From positions 62,001 through 126,000 of the forward strand of contig NW_027488874.1 of assembly GCF_050948215.1 (NCBI RefSeq): DNA of 64,000 nucleotides, given 5' to 3'. The DNA comes from Halictus rubicundus. Taxonomy: Eukaryota; Arthropoda; Insecta; Hymenoptera; Halictidae. The notes beneath the pieces are model-generated. The model saw only the letters and a list, made by a program, of their open reading frames with translations. It had not been told where the DNA came from and made no database searches. Of this stretch, positions 39,001-53,200 are shown piece by piece. The position numbers were made by a program, and so were the translations under genes. How positions within the stretch are numbered: the stretch's first letter is position 1; every line of letters begins with the position of its first letter.

Positions 39001-42000
39001 TGAAACCTATCCTATCCTCATTCCTATCCTATACTCCATTATATCCTATCCGCTATCCTATCATATCCTCTATCCTATCCTCTATCAGATCCTCTATCCT
39101 ATCCTATCCTCTATCCTATCCTATCCTCTATCCTATCCTATCCTCTATCCTCTCCTATCCTCTATCCTATCCTATCCTCTATCCTATGCTATCCTCTATC
39201 CTATCCTATCCTCTATCCTATACTATCCGCTATCCTATCCTATCCTCTATCCTATCCTCTCCTGAACCCTATCCTATCCTCATTCCTAGCCTATACTCCA
39301 TTATATCCTATCCGCTATCCTATCATATCCTCTATCCTATCCAATCCTCTATCCTATCCTCTATCCTATCCTATCCTCAACCCTATCCTATCATCATTCC
39401 TATCCTATAGTCCATTATATCCTATCCGCTATCCTATCCAATCCTCTATAATATCCTCTATCCTATCCTCTATCCTATCCTCTATCCTATCCTATCCTCT
39501 ATCCTATCCTATCCTCTAACCTATCCTATCCTCTATCCTATCCTATCCTCTATCCTATCCTATCCTCTATCCTATCCTATCCTCTATCCTATCCTATCCT
39601 CTATCCTATCCTATCCTCTATCCTATCCTATCCTCTATCCTATCCTATCCTCTATCCTATCCTATCCTCTATCCTATCCTATCCTCTATCCTATCCTATC
39701 CTCTATCCTATCCTATCCTCTATCCTATCCTATCCTCTATCCTATCCTATACTCTATCCTAACCTATCCTCTATCGTATCCTATTCTCTATCCTATCCTA
39801 TCCTCTATAATATCGTATCCTCTATCATATCCTATCCTCTTGCCTATAATATCATCTACCCTATCCTATCCTCTATCCTATCCAATCCCCTACCCTATCC
39901 TCTATCCTATCCTATCCTCTATCGTCTGCTCTATCCTATCCCATCCACTATCCTATCCTATCCTCCATGCTATCCTATTCTCTATCCTCACCTATCCTTT
40001 ATACTATCAAAACCTCTATCCTATCCTATCCTCTATCCTATGCTATCCTCCATCGTCTCCTATCCTCTATCCTATCCAACCCCCTATCCTATCCTCTATC
40101 CTATCCTATCCTCTATCCTATCCAATCCCCTATCTCATCATCTATCGTCTCCTGTCCTCTATCCTATCCAATCCCCTATCCTATCCTCTATCCTATCCTA
40201 TCCTCTATCCTATACTGCCCTCAATCCTATCCTATCCTATGCTCTATCCTATTCTATACTCTATCCTATCCTATCCTCTATCCTATCCTATCCTCTATCC
40301 TATCCTATCCTCTATCCTAACCTATCCTCTATCCTGTCCTATCCTCTTTCCTATCCTATCCTCTATCCTATCCTATCCTCTATCCTAACCTATCCTCTAT
40401 CCTATCCTATCTTCTATCCTATCCTATCCTCAACGCTATCCTATCCTCATTCCTATCCTATACTCCATTATATCCTATCCGCTATCCTATCATATCCTCT
40501 ATCCTATAATATCCTCTATCCTATCCAATCTCTATCGTCTCCTTTCCTCTATCGTATCCAATCCCCTATCTTATCTTCTATCGTCTCCTGTCCTCTATCC
40601 TATCCAATCCCCTATCCTATCCTCTATCCTATCCTATCCTCTATCCTATCCTACCCTCAATCCTATCCTATAGTATGCTCTATCCTATTCTATACTCTAT
40701 CCTATCCCATCCTCTATCCTATCCTATAGTCTATCCTATCCTATCCTCTATCCTATCCTATCCTCTATCCTATCCTATCCTCTATCCTATCCTATCCTGT
40801 ATCCTATCCTATCCTCTATCCTATCCTATCCTCTATCATGTCCTATCCTCTATAATATCGTATCCTCTATCATATCCTATCCTCTTTCCTATAATATCAT
40901 CTATCCTATCCAATCTCTATCGTCTCCTTTCCTCTATCCTATCCAATCCCCTATCCTATCTTCTATCGTCTCCTGTCCTCTATCCTATCCAATCCCCTAT
41001 CCTATCCGATATCCTATCCTATCCTCTATCCTATCCTACCCTCAATCCTATCCTATCCTATGCTCTATCCTATTCTATACTCTATCCTATCCCATCCTCT
41101 ATCCTATCCTATCCTATCCTCTATCCTATCCTATCCTCTATCCTATCCTATCCTCTATCCTATCCTATCCTCTATCCTATCCTATTCTCTATCCTATCCT
41201 ATCCTCTATAATATCGTATCCTCTATCATATCCTATACTCTTGCCTATAATATCATCTACCCTATCCTATCCTCTATCCTATCCAATCCCCTACCCTATC
41301 CTCTATCCTATCCTATCCTCTATCGTCTGCTCTATCCTATCCTATCCACTATCCTATCCTATCCTCAATGCTATCCTATTCTCTATCCTCACCTATCCTT
41401 TATACTATCCAATCCTCTATCCTATCCTATCCTCTATCCTATCCTATCCTCCATCGTCTCCTATCCTCTATCCTATCCAATCCCCTATCCTATCCTCTAT
41501 CCTATCCTATCCTCTATCCTATCCAATCCCCTATCTTATCTTCTATCGTCTCCTGTCCTCTACCCTATCCAATCCCCTATCCTATCCTCTATCCTATCCT
41601 ATCCTCTATCCTATCCTATCCTCTATCCTAACCTATCCTCTATCCTATCCTATCCTCTTTCCTATCCTATCCTCTATCCTATCCTATCCTCTATCCTAAC
41701 CTATCCTCTATCCTATCCTATCCTCTATCCTATCCTATCCTCAACGCTATCCTATCCTCATTCCTATCCTATGCTCCATTATATCCTATCCGCTATCCTA
41801 TCATATCCTCTATCCTATAATATCCTCTATCCTATCCAATCTCTATCGTCTCCTTTCCTCTATCCTATCCAATCCCCTATCTTATCTTCTATCGTCTCCT
41901 GTCCTCTATCCTATCCAATCCCCTATCGTATCCTCTATCCTATCCTATCCTCTGTCCTATCCTACCCTCAATCCTATCCTATCCTATCCTCTATCCTAAC

Positions 42001-42280
42001 CTATCCTCTATCCTATCCTATCCTCTATCCTATCCTATCCTGTATCCTATCCTATCCTCTATCCTATCCTGTCCTCTATCCTGTCCTATCCTCTATAATA
42101 TCGTATCCTCTATCATATCCTATCCTCTTTCCTATAATATCATCTATCCTATGCAATCTCTATCGTCTCCTTTCCTCTATCCTATCCAATCCCCTATCCT
42201 ATATTCTATCGTCTCCTGTCCTCTATCCTATCCAATCCCGTATCCTATCCCCTATCCTATCCTATCCTCTATCCTATCCT
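36065..42280 (+). repeat. about 6.2-kb higher-order unit, copy 1
   Basis: Markers at 36110, 37076, 37640, 39186, 39840, 41060, 41241 and 41368 recur at 42308, 43274, 43855, 45401, 46055, 47292, 47473 and 47600. The offset is 6198 for the first two, 6215 for the next three and 6232 for the last three. Each change is exactly one 17-bp unit. The two copies are directly adjacent, and the block is the largest duplication in the window. Confidence 0.85.
39481..39752 (+). repeat. homogeneous tract of 16 17-bp units
   Basis: The tract is 272 bp, exactly 16 x 17, with one TAACC variant in the third unit near 39517. It is the positional counterpart of the 17-unit tract at 30.0 kb and the 25-unit tract at 18.1 kb. 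Confidence 0.88.
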
Positions 42281-45200
42281 ATCCTCTATCCTGTCCTATC
42301 CTCTTTAATGTCGTATCCTCTATCATATCCTATCCTCTTTCCTATTATATCATCTATCCTATCCAATCTCTATCGTCTCCTTTCCTCTATCCTATCCAAT
42401 CCCCTATCTTATCTTCTATCGTCTCCTGTCCTCTATCCTATCCAATCCCCTATCGTATCCTCTATCCTATCCTATCCTCTATCCTATCCTATCCTACCCT
42501 CTATCCTAACCTATCCTCTATCCTATCCTATCCTCTATCCTATCCTATCCTGTATCCTATCCTATCCTCTATCCTATCCTATCCTCTATCCTGTCCTATC
42601 CTCTATAATATCGTATCCTCTATCATATCCTATCCTCTTTCCTATAATATCATCTATCCTATCGAATCTCTATCGTCTCCTTTCCTCTATCCTATCCAAT
42701 CCCCTATCCTATCTTCTATCGTCTCCTGTCCTCTATCCTATCCAATCCCCTATCCTATCCTCTATCCTATCCTATCCTCTATCCTATCCTATCCTCTATC
42801 CTATCCTATCCCCTATCCTAACCTATCCTCTATCCTCTCCTATCCTCTATCCTATCCTATCCTCTATCCTGTCCTATCCTCTATCCTAACCTATCCTCTA
42901 TCCTATCATATCCTCTATCCTATCCTATTCTCTATCCTATCCTATCCTCTATCCTAACCTATCCTCTATCCTATCCTATCCTCTATCCTATCCTATCCTC
43001 AACGCTATCCTATCCTCTATCCTATCCTATCCTCAACGCTATCCTATCCTCATTACTATCCTATACTCCATTATATCCTATCCCCTATCGTATCATATCC
43101 TCTATCCTATAATATCCTCTATCCTATCCAATCCTCTATCCTATCCTCTATCATATCCTCTATCCTATCCTATCCTCTATCCTATCCTCTATCCTATCCT
43201 ATCCTCTATCCTATCCTCTATCCTATCCTATCCTCTATCCTATCCTATCCTCTATCCTGTCCTATCCTCTTTAATGTCGTATCCTCTATCATATCCTATC
43301 CTCTTTCCTATTATATCATCTATCCTATCCAATCTCTATCGTCTCCTTTCCTTTATCCTATCCAATCCCCTATCTTATCTTCTATCGTCTCCTTTCCTCT
43401 ATCCTATCCAATCCCCTATCTTATCTTCTATCGTCTCCTGTCCTCTATCCTATCCAATCCCCTATCGTATCCTCTATCCTATCCTATCCTCTATCCTATC
43501 CTACCCTCAATCCTATCCTATCCTATCGTCTATCCTAACCTATCCTCTATCCTATCCTATCCTCTATCCTATCCTATCCTGAACCCTATCCTATCCTCAT
43601 TCCTAGCCTATACTCCATTATATCCTATCCGCTATCCTATCATATCCTCTATCCTACCCAATCCTCTATCCTATCCAATCCTCTATCCTATCCTCTATCA
43701 TATCCTCTATCCTATCCTATCCTCTATCCTATCCTCTATCCTATCCTATCCTCTATCCTATCCTCTATCCTATCCTATCCTCTATCCTATCCTATCCTCT
43801 ATCCTATCCTATCCTCTATCCTATCCTATCCTCTATCCTGTCCTATCCTCTTTAATGTCGTATCCTCTATCATATCCTATCCTCTTTCCTATTATATCAT
43901 CTATCCTATCCAATCTCTATCGTCTCCTTTCCGTTATCCTATCCAATCCCCTATCTTATCTTCTATCGTCTCCTTTCCTCTATCCTATCCAATCCCCTAT
44001 CTTATCTTCTACCGTCTCCTGTCCTCTATCCTATCCAATCCCCTATCGTATCCTCTATCCTATCCTATCGTCTGTCCTATCCTACCCTCAATCCTATCCT
44101 ATCCTATCGTCTATCCTAACCTATCCTCTATCCTATCCTATCCTCTATCCTATCCTATCCTGTATCCTATCCTATCCTCTATCCTATCCTATCCTCTATC
44201 CTGTCCTATCCTCTATAATATCGTATCCTCTATCATATCCTATCCTCTTTCCTATAATATCATCTATCCTATCCATTCTCTATCGTCTCCTTTCCTCTAT
44301 CCTATCCAATCCCCTATCCTATCTTCTATCGTCTCCTGTCCTCTATCCTATCCAATCCCCTATCCTATCCTCTATCCTATCCTATCCTCTATCCGATCCT
44401 ATCCTCTATCCTATCCTATCCTCTATCCTATCCTATCCTCTATCCTATCCTATCCTCAATCCTATTCTATCCTCTATCCTCTCCTATCCTTTATACTAAC
44501 CAATCCTCTATCCTATCCTCTATCCTATCCTATCCACTATCCTATCTTATCCCCTATCCTAACCTATCCTCTATCCTCTCCTATCCTCTATCCTATCCTA
44601 TCCTCTATCCTGTCCTATCCTCTATCCTAACCTATCCTCTATCCTATCATATCCTCTATCCTATCCTATCCTCTTTCCTATCCTATCCTCTATCCTATCC
44701 TATTCTCTATCCTAACCTATTCTCTATCCTAACCTATCCTCTATCCTATCCTATCCTCTATCCTATCCTATCCTCAACGCTATCCTATCCTCATTCCTAT
44801 CCTATACTCCATTATATCCTATCCTCTATCCTATCCTCTATCCTATCCTATCCTCTATCCTAACCTATCCTCTATCCTATCCTATCCTGTATCCTATCCT
44901 ATCCTCTATCCTATCCTATCCTCTATCCTGTCCTATCCTCTATAATATCGTATCCTCTATCCTATCCTATCCTCTATCCTATCCTATTCTCTATCCTATC
45001 CTATCCTCTATCCTATACTATCCTCAATCCTATCCTATCCTCTATCCTCTCCTATCCTTTATACTAACCAATCCTCTATCCTATCCTATCCTCTATCCTA
45101 TCCTATCCTCTATCCTCTCCTATCCTCTATCCTATCCTATCCTCTATCCTATCCTATCCTATCCTCTATCCTGACCTATCCTCTGTCTTATCCTATACTC

Positions 45201-48200
45201 TATCCTATCCTATCCTGAAACCTATCCTATCCTCATTCCTATCCTATACTCCATTATATCCTATCCGCTATCCTATCATATCCTCTATCCTATCCTCTAT
45301 CAGATCCTCTATCCTATCCTATCCTCTATCCTATCCTATCCTCTATCCTATCCTATCCTCTATCCTCTCCTATCCTCTATCCTATCCTATCCTCTATCCT
45401 ATGCTATCCTCTATCCTATCCTATCCTCTATCCTATACTATCCGCTATCCTATCCTATCCTCTATCCTATCCTCTCCTGAACCCTATCCTATCCTCATTC
45501 CTAGCCTATACTCCATTATATCCTATCCGCTATCCTATCATATCCTCTATCCTATCCAATCCTCTATCCTATCCTCTATCCTATCCTATCCTCAACCCTA
45601 TCCTATCATCATTCCTATCCTATAGTCCATTATATCCTATCCGCTATCCTATCCAATCCTCTATAATATCCTCTATCCTATCCTCTATCCTATCCTCTAT
45701 CCTATCCTATCCTCTATCCTATCCTATCCTCTATCCTATCCTATCCTCTATCCTATCCTATCCTCTATCCTATCCTATCCTCTATCCTATCCTATCCTCT
45801 ATCCTATCCTATCCTCTATCCTATCCTATCCTCTATCCTATCCTATCCTCTATCCTATCCTATCCTCTATCCTATCCTATCCTCTATCCTATCCTATCCT
45901 CTATCCTATCCTATCCTCTATCCTATCCTATCCTCTATCCTATCCTATCCTCTATCCTATCCTATACTCTATCCTAACCTATCCTCTATCGTATCCTATT
46001 CTCTATCCTATCCTATCCTCTATAATATCGTATCCTCTATCATATCCTATCCTCTTGCCTATAATATCATCTACCCTATCCTATCCTCTATCCTATCCAA
46101 TCCCCTACCCTATCCTCTATCCTATCCTATCCTCTATCGTCTGCTCTATCCTATCCCATCCACTATCCTATCCTATCCTCCATGCTATCCTATTCTCTAT
46201 CCTCACCTATCCTTTATACTATCAAATCCTCTATCCTATCCTATCCTCTATCCTATGCTATCCTCCATCGTCTCCTATCCTCTATCCTATCCAACCCCCT
46301 ATCCTATCCTCTATCCTATCCTATCCTCTATCCTATCCAATCCCCTATCTCATCATCTATCGTCTCCTGTCCTCTATCCTATCCAATCCCCTATCCTATC
46401 CTCTATCCTATCCTATCCTCTATCCTATACTGCCCTCAATCCTATCCTATCCTATGCTCTATCCTATTCTATACTCTATCCTATCCTATCCTCTATCCTA
46501 TCCTATCCTCTATCCTATCCTATCCTCTATCCTAACCTATCCTCTATCCTGTCCTATCCTCTTTCCTATCCTATCCTCTATCCTATCCTATCCTCTATCC
46601 TAACCTATCCTCTATCCTATCCTATCTTCTATCCTATCCTATCCTCAACGCTATCCTATCCTCATTCCTATCCTATACTCCATTATATCCTATCCGCTAT
46701 CCTATCATATCCTCTATCCTATAATATCCTCTATCCTATCCAATCTCTATCGTCTCCTTTCCTCTATCCTATCCAATCCCCTATCTTATCTTCTATCGTC
46801 TCCTGTCCTCTATCCTATCCAATCCCCTATCCTATCCTCTATCCTATCCTATCCTCTATCCTATCCTACCCTCAATCCTATCCTATAGTATGCTCTATCC
46901 TATTCTATACTCTATCCTATCCCATCCTCTATCCTATCCTATAGTCTATCCTATCCTATCCTCTATCCTATCCTATCCTCTATCCTAACCTATCCTCTAT
47001 CCTATCCTATCCTCTATCCTATCCTATCCTGTATCCTATCCTATCCTCTATCCTATCCTATCCTCTATCATGTCCTATCCTCTATAATATCGTATCCTCT
47101 ATCATATCCTATCCTCTTTCCTATAATATCATCTATCCTATCCAATCTCTATCGTCTCCTTTCCTCTATCCTATCCAATCCCCTATCCTATCTTCTATCG
47201 TCTCCTGTCCTCTATCCTATCCAATCCCCTATCCTATCCGATATCCTATCCTATCCTCTATCCTATCCTACCCTCAATCCTATCCTATCCTATGCTCTAT
47301 CCTATTCTATACTCTATCCTATCCCATCCTCTATCCTATCCTATCCTATCCTCTATCCTATCCTATCCTCTATCCTATCCTATCCTCTATCCTATCCTAT
47401 CCTCTATCCTATCCTATTCTCTATCCTATCCTATCCTCTATAATATCGTATCCTCTATCATATCCTATACTCTTGCCTATAATATCATCTACCCTATCCT
47501 ATCCTCTATCCTATCCAATCCCCTACCCTATCCTCTATCCTATCCTATCCTCTATCGTCTGCTCTATCCTATCCTATCCACTATCCTATCCTATCCTCAA
47601 TGCTATCCTATTCTCTATCCTCACCTATCCTTTATACTATCCAATCCTCTATCCTATCCTATCCTCTATCCTATCCTATCCTCCATCGTCTCCTATCCTC
47701 TATCCTATCCAATCCCCTATCCTATCCTCTATCCTATCCTATCCTCTATCCTATCCAATCCCCTATCTTATCTTCTATCGTCTCCTGTCCTCTACCCTAT
47801 CCAATCCCCTATCCTATCCTCTATCCTATCCTATCCTCTATCCTATCCTATCCTCTATCCTAACCTATCCTCTATCCTATCCTATCCTCTTTCCTATCCT
47901 ATCCTCTATCCTATCCTATCCTCTATCCTAACCTATCCTCTATCCTATCCTATCCTCTATCCTATCCTATCCTCAACGCTATCCTATCCTCATTCCTATC
48001 CTATGCTCCATTATATCCTATCCGCTATCCTATCATATCCTCTATCCTATAATATCCTCTATCCTATCCAATCTCTATCGTCTCCTTTCCTCTATCCTAT
48101 CCAATCCCCTATCTTATCTTCTATCGTCTCCTGTCCTCTATCCTATCCAATCCCCTATCGTATCCTCTATCCTATCCTATCCTCTGTCCTATCCTACCCT

Positions 48201-48500
48201 CAATCCTATCCTATCCTATCCTCTATCCTAACCTATCCTCTATCCTATCCTATCCTCTATCCTATCCTATCCTGTATCCTATCCTATCCTCTATCCTATC
48301 CTGTCCTCTATCCTGTCCTATCCTCTATAATATCGTATCCTCTATCATATCCTATCCTCTTTCCTATAATATCATCTATCCTATGCAATCTCTATCGTCT
48401 CCTTTCCTCTATCCTATCCAATCCCCTATCCTATATTCTATCGTCTCCTGTCCTCTATCCTATCCAATCCCGTATCCTATCCCCTATCCTATCCTATCCT
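42281..48500 (+). repeat. about 6.2-kb higher-order unit, copy 2
   Basis: This is the tandem second copy of the preceding block, longer by two 17-bp units. The matching ends near 48500, where the sequence continues with plain 17-bp units instead of the TTAATGTCG module that starts copy 2. Confidence 0.82.
45696..45967 (+). repeat. homogeneous tract of 16 17-bp units
   Basis: The tract is 272 bp, exactly 16 x 17. It is the counterpart of 39481-39752 in the second 6.2-kb copy, but lacks that copy's TAACC variant. Confidence 0.9.
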
Positions 48501-49986
48501 CTATCCTATCCTATCCTCTATCCTATCCTATCCTCTATCCTATCCTATCCTCTATCCTATCCTATTCTCTATCCTAACCTATCCTCTATCCTATCCTATC
48601 CTCTATCATATCCTATCCTCAACGCTATCCTATCCTCATTCCTATCCTATAATCCATTATATCCTATCCGCTATCCTATCATATCCTCTAACCTATAAAA
48701 TTCTCTATCCTATCCAATCCTCTATCCTATCCTCTATCCTATCCAATCCTCTATCCTATCCTCTATCCTATCCTCTATCCTATCCTATCCTCTATCCTAT
48801 CCTCTATCCTATCCAATCCCCTATCCTATCTTCTATCGTCTCCTGTCCTCTATCCTATCCAATAACCTATCCTATCCTCTATCCTATCCTATCCTCTATC
48901 CTATCCTATCCTCTATCCTATCCCATCCTCTATGCTATCCTATCCTCAATCCTATCCTATCCTCTCCTATCCTTTATACTAACCAATCCTCTATCCTATC
49001 CTCTATCCTATCCTATCCTCTATCCTATCTTATCCTCTATCCTATCCCATCCTCTATCCTATCCAATCCTCTATCCTATCCTCTATCCTATCCTATCCTC
49101 AACCCTATCCTATCCTCATTCCTATCCTATAGTCCATTATATCCTATCCGCTATCCTATCATATCCTCTATCCTATCCAATCCTCTATCCTATCCTCTAT
49201 CCTATCCTCTATCCTATCCTATCCTCTATCCTATCCTATCCTCTATCCTATCCTATCCTCTATCCTATCCTATCCTCTATCCTATCCTATCCTCTATCCT
49301 ATCCTATCCTGTATCCTATCCTATCCTCTATCCTATCCTATCCTCTATCCTGTCCTATCCTCTATAATATCGTATACTCTATCATATCCTATCCTCTTTC
49401 CTATAATATCATCTATCCTATCCAATCTCTATCGTCTCCTTTCCTCTATCCTATCCAATCCCCTATCCTATCTGCTATCGTCTCCTGTCATCTATCCTAT
49501 CCAATCCCTTATCCTATCCTCTATCCTATCCTACCCTCAATCCTATCCTATCCTATGCTCTATCCTATCCTATCCTCTATCCTATCCTATCCTCAATCCT
49601 ATCCTATCCTCTATCCTCTCCTATCCATTATACTAACCAATCTTCTATCCTATCCTCTATCCTATCCTATCCTCTATCCTATCCTATCCTCTATCCTATC
49701 CTATCCTCTATACTATCCTATCCTCTATCCTATCCTATCCTCTATCCTATCCCATCCTCTATCCTATCCAATCCTCTATCCTATCCTCTATCCTATCCTC
49801 TATCCTTTCCTCTATCCTATCCTCTATCCTATCCTATCCTCAACCCTATCCTATCCTCATTCCTATCCTATAGTCCATTATATCCTATCCCTGTCCTATC
49901 ATATCCTCTATCCTATCCAATCCTCTATCCTATCCTCTATCCTATCCTCTATCCTATCCTATCCTCTATATTATCCTATCCTATCC

Positions 49987-50241
49987 TCTATCCTATCCTA
50001 TCCTCTATCCTATCCTATCCTCTATCCTATCCTATCCTCTATCCTATCCTATCCTCTATCCTATCCTATCCTCTATCCTATCCTATCCTCTATCCTATCC
50101 TATCCTCTATCCTATCCTATCCTCTATCCTATCCTATCCTCTATCCTATCCTATCCTCTATCCTATCCTATCCTCTATCCTATCCTATCCTCTATCCTAT
50201 CCTATCCTCTATCCTATCCTATCCTCTATCCTATCCTATCC
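49987..50241 (+). repeat. homogeneous tract of 15 17-bp units
   Basis: The tract is 255 bp, exactly 15 x 17. Unlike the other long tracts it is followed by CTCTCCTATCC and the ATGCTATCC module rather than by ATACTCTATCC, so it is an independent expansion. Confidence 0.9.
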
Positions 50242-53200
50242 TCTATCCTCTCCTATCCTCTATCCTATCCTATCCTCTATCCTATGCTATCCTCTATCCT
50301 ATCCTATCCTCTATCCTATACTATCCGCTATCCTATCCTATTCTCTATCCTATCCTCTCCTGAACCCTATCCTATCCTCATTCCTAACCTATACTCCATA
50401 ATATCCTATCCGCTATCCTATCATATCCTCTATCCTATCCAATCCTCTATCCTATCCTCTATCCTATCCTATCCTCAACCCTATCCTATCCTCATTCCTA
50501 TCCTATAGGCCATTATATCCTATCCGCTATCCTATCCAATCCTCTATCCTATCCTCTATCCTATCCTCTATCCTATCCTCTATCCTATCCTATCCTCTAT
50601 CCTATCCTATCCTCTATAATATCCTATCCTCTATCATATCCTATCCTCTATCCTATCCTATCCTCTATCCTATCCTATCCTCTATCCTATCCTATCCTCT
50701 ATCCTATCCTATCCTATCCTCTATCCTATCCTATCCTCTATCCTATCCTATCCTCTATCATATCCTATCCTCTATCCTATCCTATCCTCTATCCTATCCT
50801 ATACTCTATCCTAACCTATCCTCTATCGTATCCTATTCTCTATCCTATCCTATCCTCTATAATATCGTATCCTCTATCATATCCTATCCTCTTGCCTATA
50901 ATATCATCTACCGTATCCTATCCTCTATCCTATCCAATCCCCTACCCTATCCTCTATCCTATCCTATCCTCTATCGTCTGCTCTATCCTATCCTATCCTC
51001 TATCCTATGCTATCCTCCATCGTCTCCTATCCTCGATCCAATCCAATCCCCTATCCTATCCTCTATCCTATCCTATCCTCTATCCTATCCAATCCCCTAT
51101 CTTATCATCTATCGTCTCCTGTCCTCTATCCTATCCAATCCCCTATCCTATCCTCTATCCTATCCTATCCTCTATCCTATACTGCCCTCAATCCTATCCT
51201 ATCCTATGCTCTATCCTATTCTATACTCTATCCTATCCTATCCTCTATCCTATCTTATCCTCTATCCTATCCTATCCTCTATCCTAACCTATCCTCTATC
51301 CTATCCTATCCTCTTTCCTATCCTATCCTCTGTACTATCCTATCCTCTATCCTAACCTATCCTCTATCCTATCCTATCCTCTATCCTATCCTATCCTCAA
51401 CGCTATCCTATCCTTATTCCTATCCTATACTCCATTATATCCTATCCGCTATCCTATCATATCCTCTATCCTATAATATCCTCTATCCTATCCCATCTCT
51501 ATCGTCTCCTTTCCTCTATCCTATCCAATCCCCTATCTTATCTTCTATCGTCTCCTGTCCTCTATCGTCTCCTGTCCTCTATCCTATCCAATCCCCTATC
51601 CTATCCTCTATCCTATCCTATCCTCTATCCTATCCTACCCTCAATCCTATCCTCTCCTATGCTCTATCCTATTCTATACTCTATCCTATCCCATCCTCTA
51701 TCCTATCCTATCTTCTATCCTATCCTATCCTCTATCCTATCCTATCCTCTATCCTATCCTATCCTCAACCCTATCCTATCCTCATTCCTATCCTATAGTC
51801 CATTATATCCTATCCGCTATCCTATCCAATCCTCTATCCTATCCTCTATCCTATCCTCTATCCTATCCTCTATCCTATCCTATCCTCTATCCTATCCTAT
51901 CCTCTATCCTATCCTATACTCTATCCTATCCTATCCTCTATCCTATCCCATCCTCTATCCTATCCTATCTTCTATCCTATCCTATCCTCTATCCTATCCT
52001 ATCCTCTATCCTATCCTATCCTCTATCCTATGCTATCCTCTATCCTATCATATCCTCTATCCTATCCTATCCTATCCTCTATCATATCCTATCCTCTATC
52101 CTATCCTATCCTCTATCCTATCCTATACTCTATCCTAACCTATCCTCTATCGTATCCTATTCTCTATCCTATCCTATCCTCTATAATATCGTATCCTCTA
52201 TCATATCCTATCCTCTTGCCTATAATATCATCTACCCTATCCTATCCTCTATCCTATCCAATCCCCTACCCTATCCTCTATCCTATCCTATCCTCTATCG
52301 ACTGCTCTATCCTATCCTATCCACTATCCTATCCTATCCTCAATGCTATCCTATTCTCTATCCTCACCTATCCTTTATACTATCAATTCCTCTATCCTAT
52401 CCTATCCTCTATCCTATGCTATCCTCCATCGTCTCCTATCCTCTATCCTATCCAATCCCCTATCCTATCCTCTATCCTATCCTATCCTCTATCCTATCCA
52501 ATCCCCTATCTTATCATCTATCGTCTCCTGTCCTCTATCCTATCCAATCCCCTATCCTATCCTCTATCCTATCCTATCTTCTATCCTATACTGCCCTCAA
52601 TCCTATCCTATCCTATGCTCTATCCTATTCTATACTCTATCCTATCCTATCCTCTATCCTATCCTATCCTCTATCCTATCCTATCCTCTATCCTAACCTA
52701 TCCAATCCCCTATCTTATCATCTATCGTCTCCTGTCCTCTATCCTATCCAATCCCCTATCCTATCCTCTATCCTAACCTATCCTCTATCCTATCCTATCC
52801 TCTTTCCTGTCCTATCCTCTATCCTATCCTATCCTCTATCCTAACCTATCCTCTATCCTATCCTATCCTCTATCCTATCCTATCCTCAACGCTATCCTAT
52901 CCTCATTCCTATCCTATACTCCATTATATCCTATCCGCTATCCTATCATATCCTCTTTCCTATAATATCATATATCCTATCCAATCTCTATCGTCTCCTT
53001 TCCTTTATCCTATCCAATCCCCTATCCTATCTTCTATCGTCTCCTGTCCTCTATACTATCCAATCCCCTATCCTATCCTCTATCCTATCTTATCCTCTAT
53101 CCTAACCTATCCTCTATCCTCTCCTATCCTCTATCCTATCCTATCCTCAACGCTATCCTATCCTCTATCCTATCCTATCCTCTATCCTAACCTATCCTCT

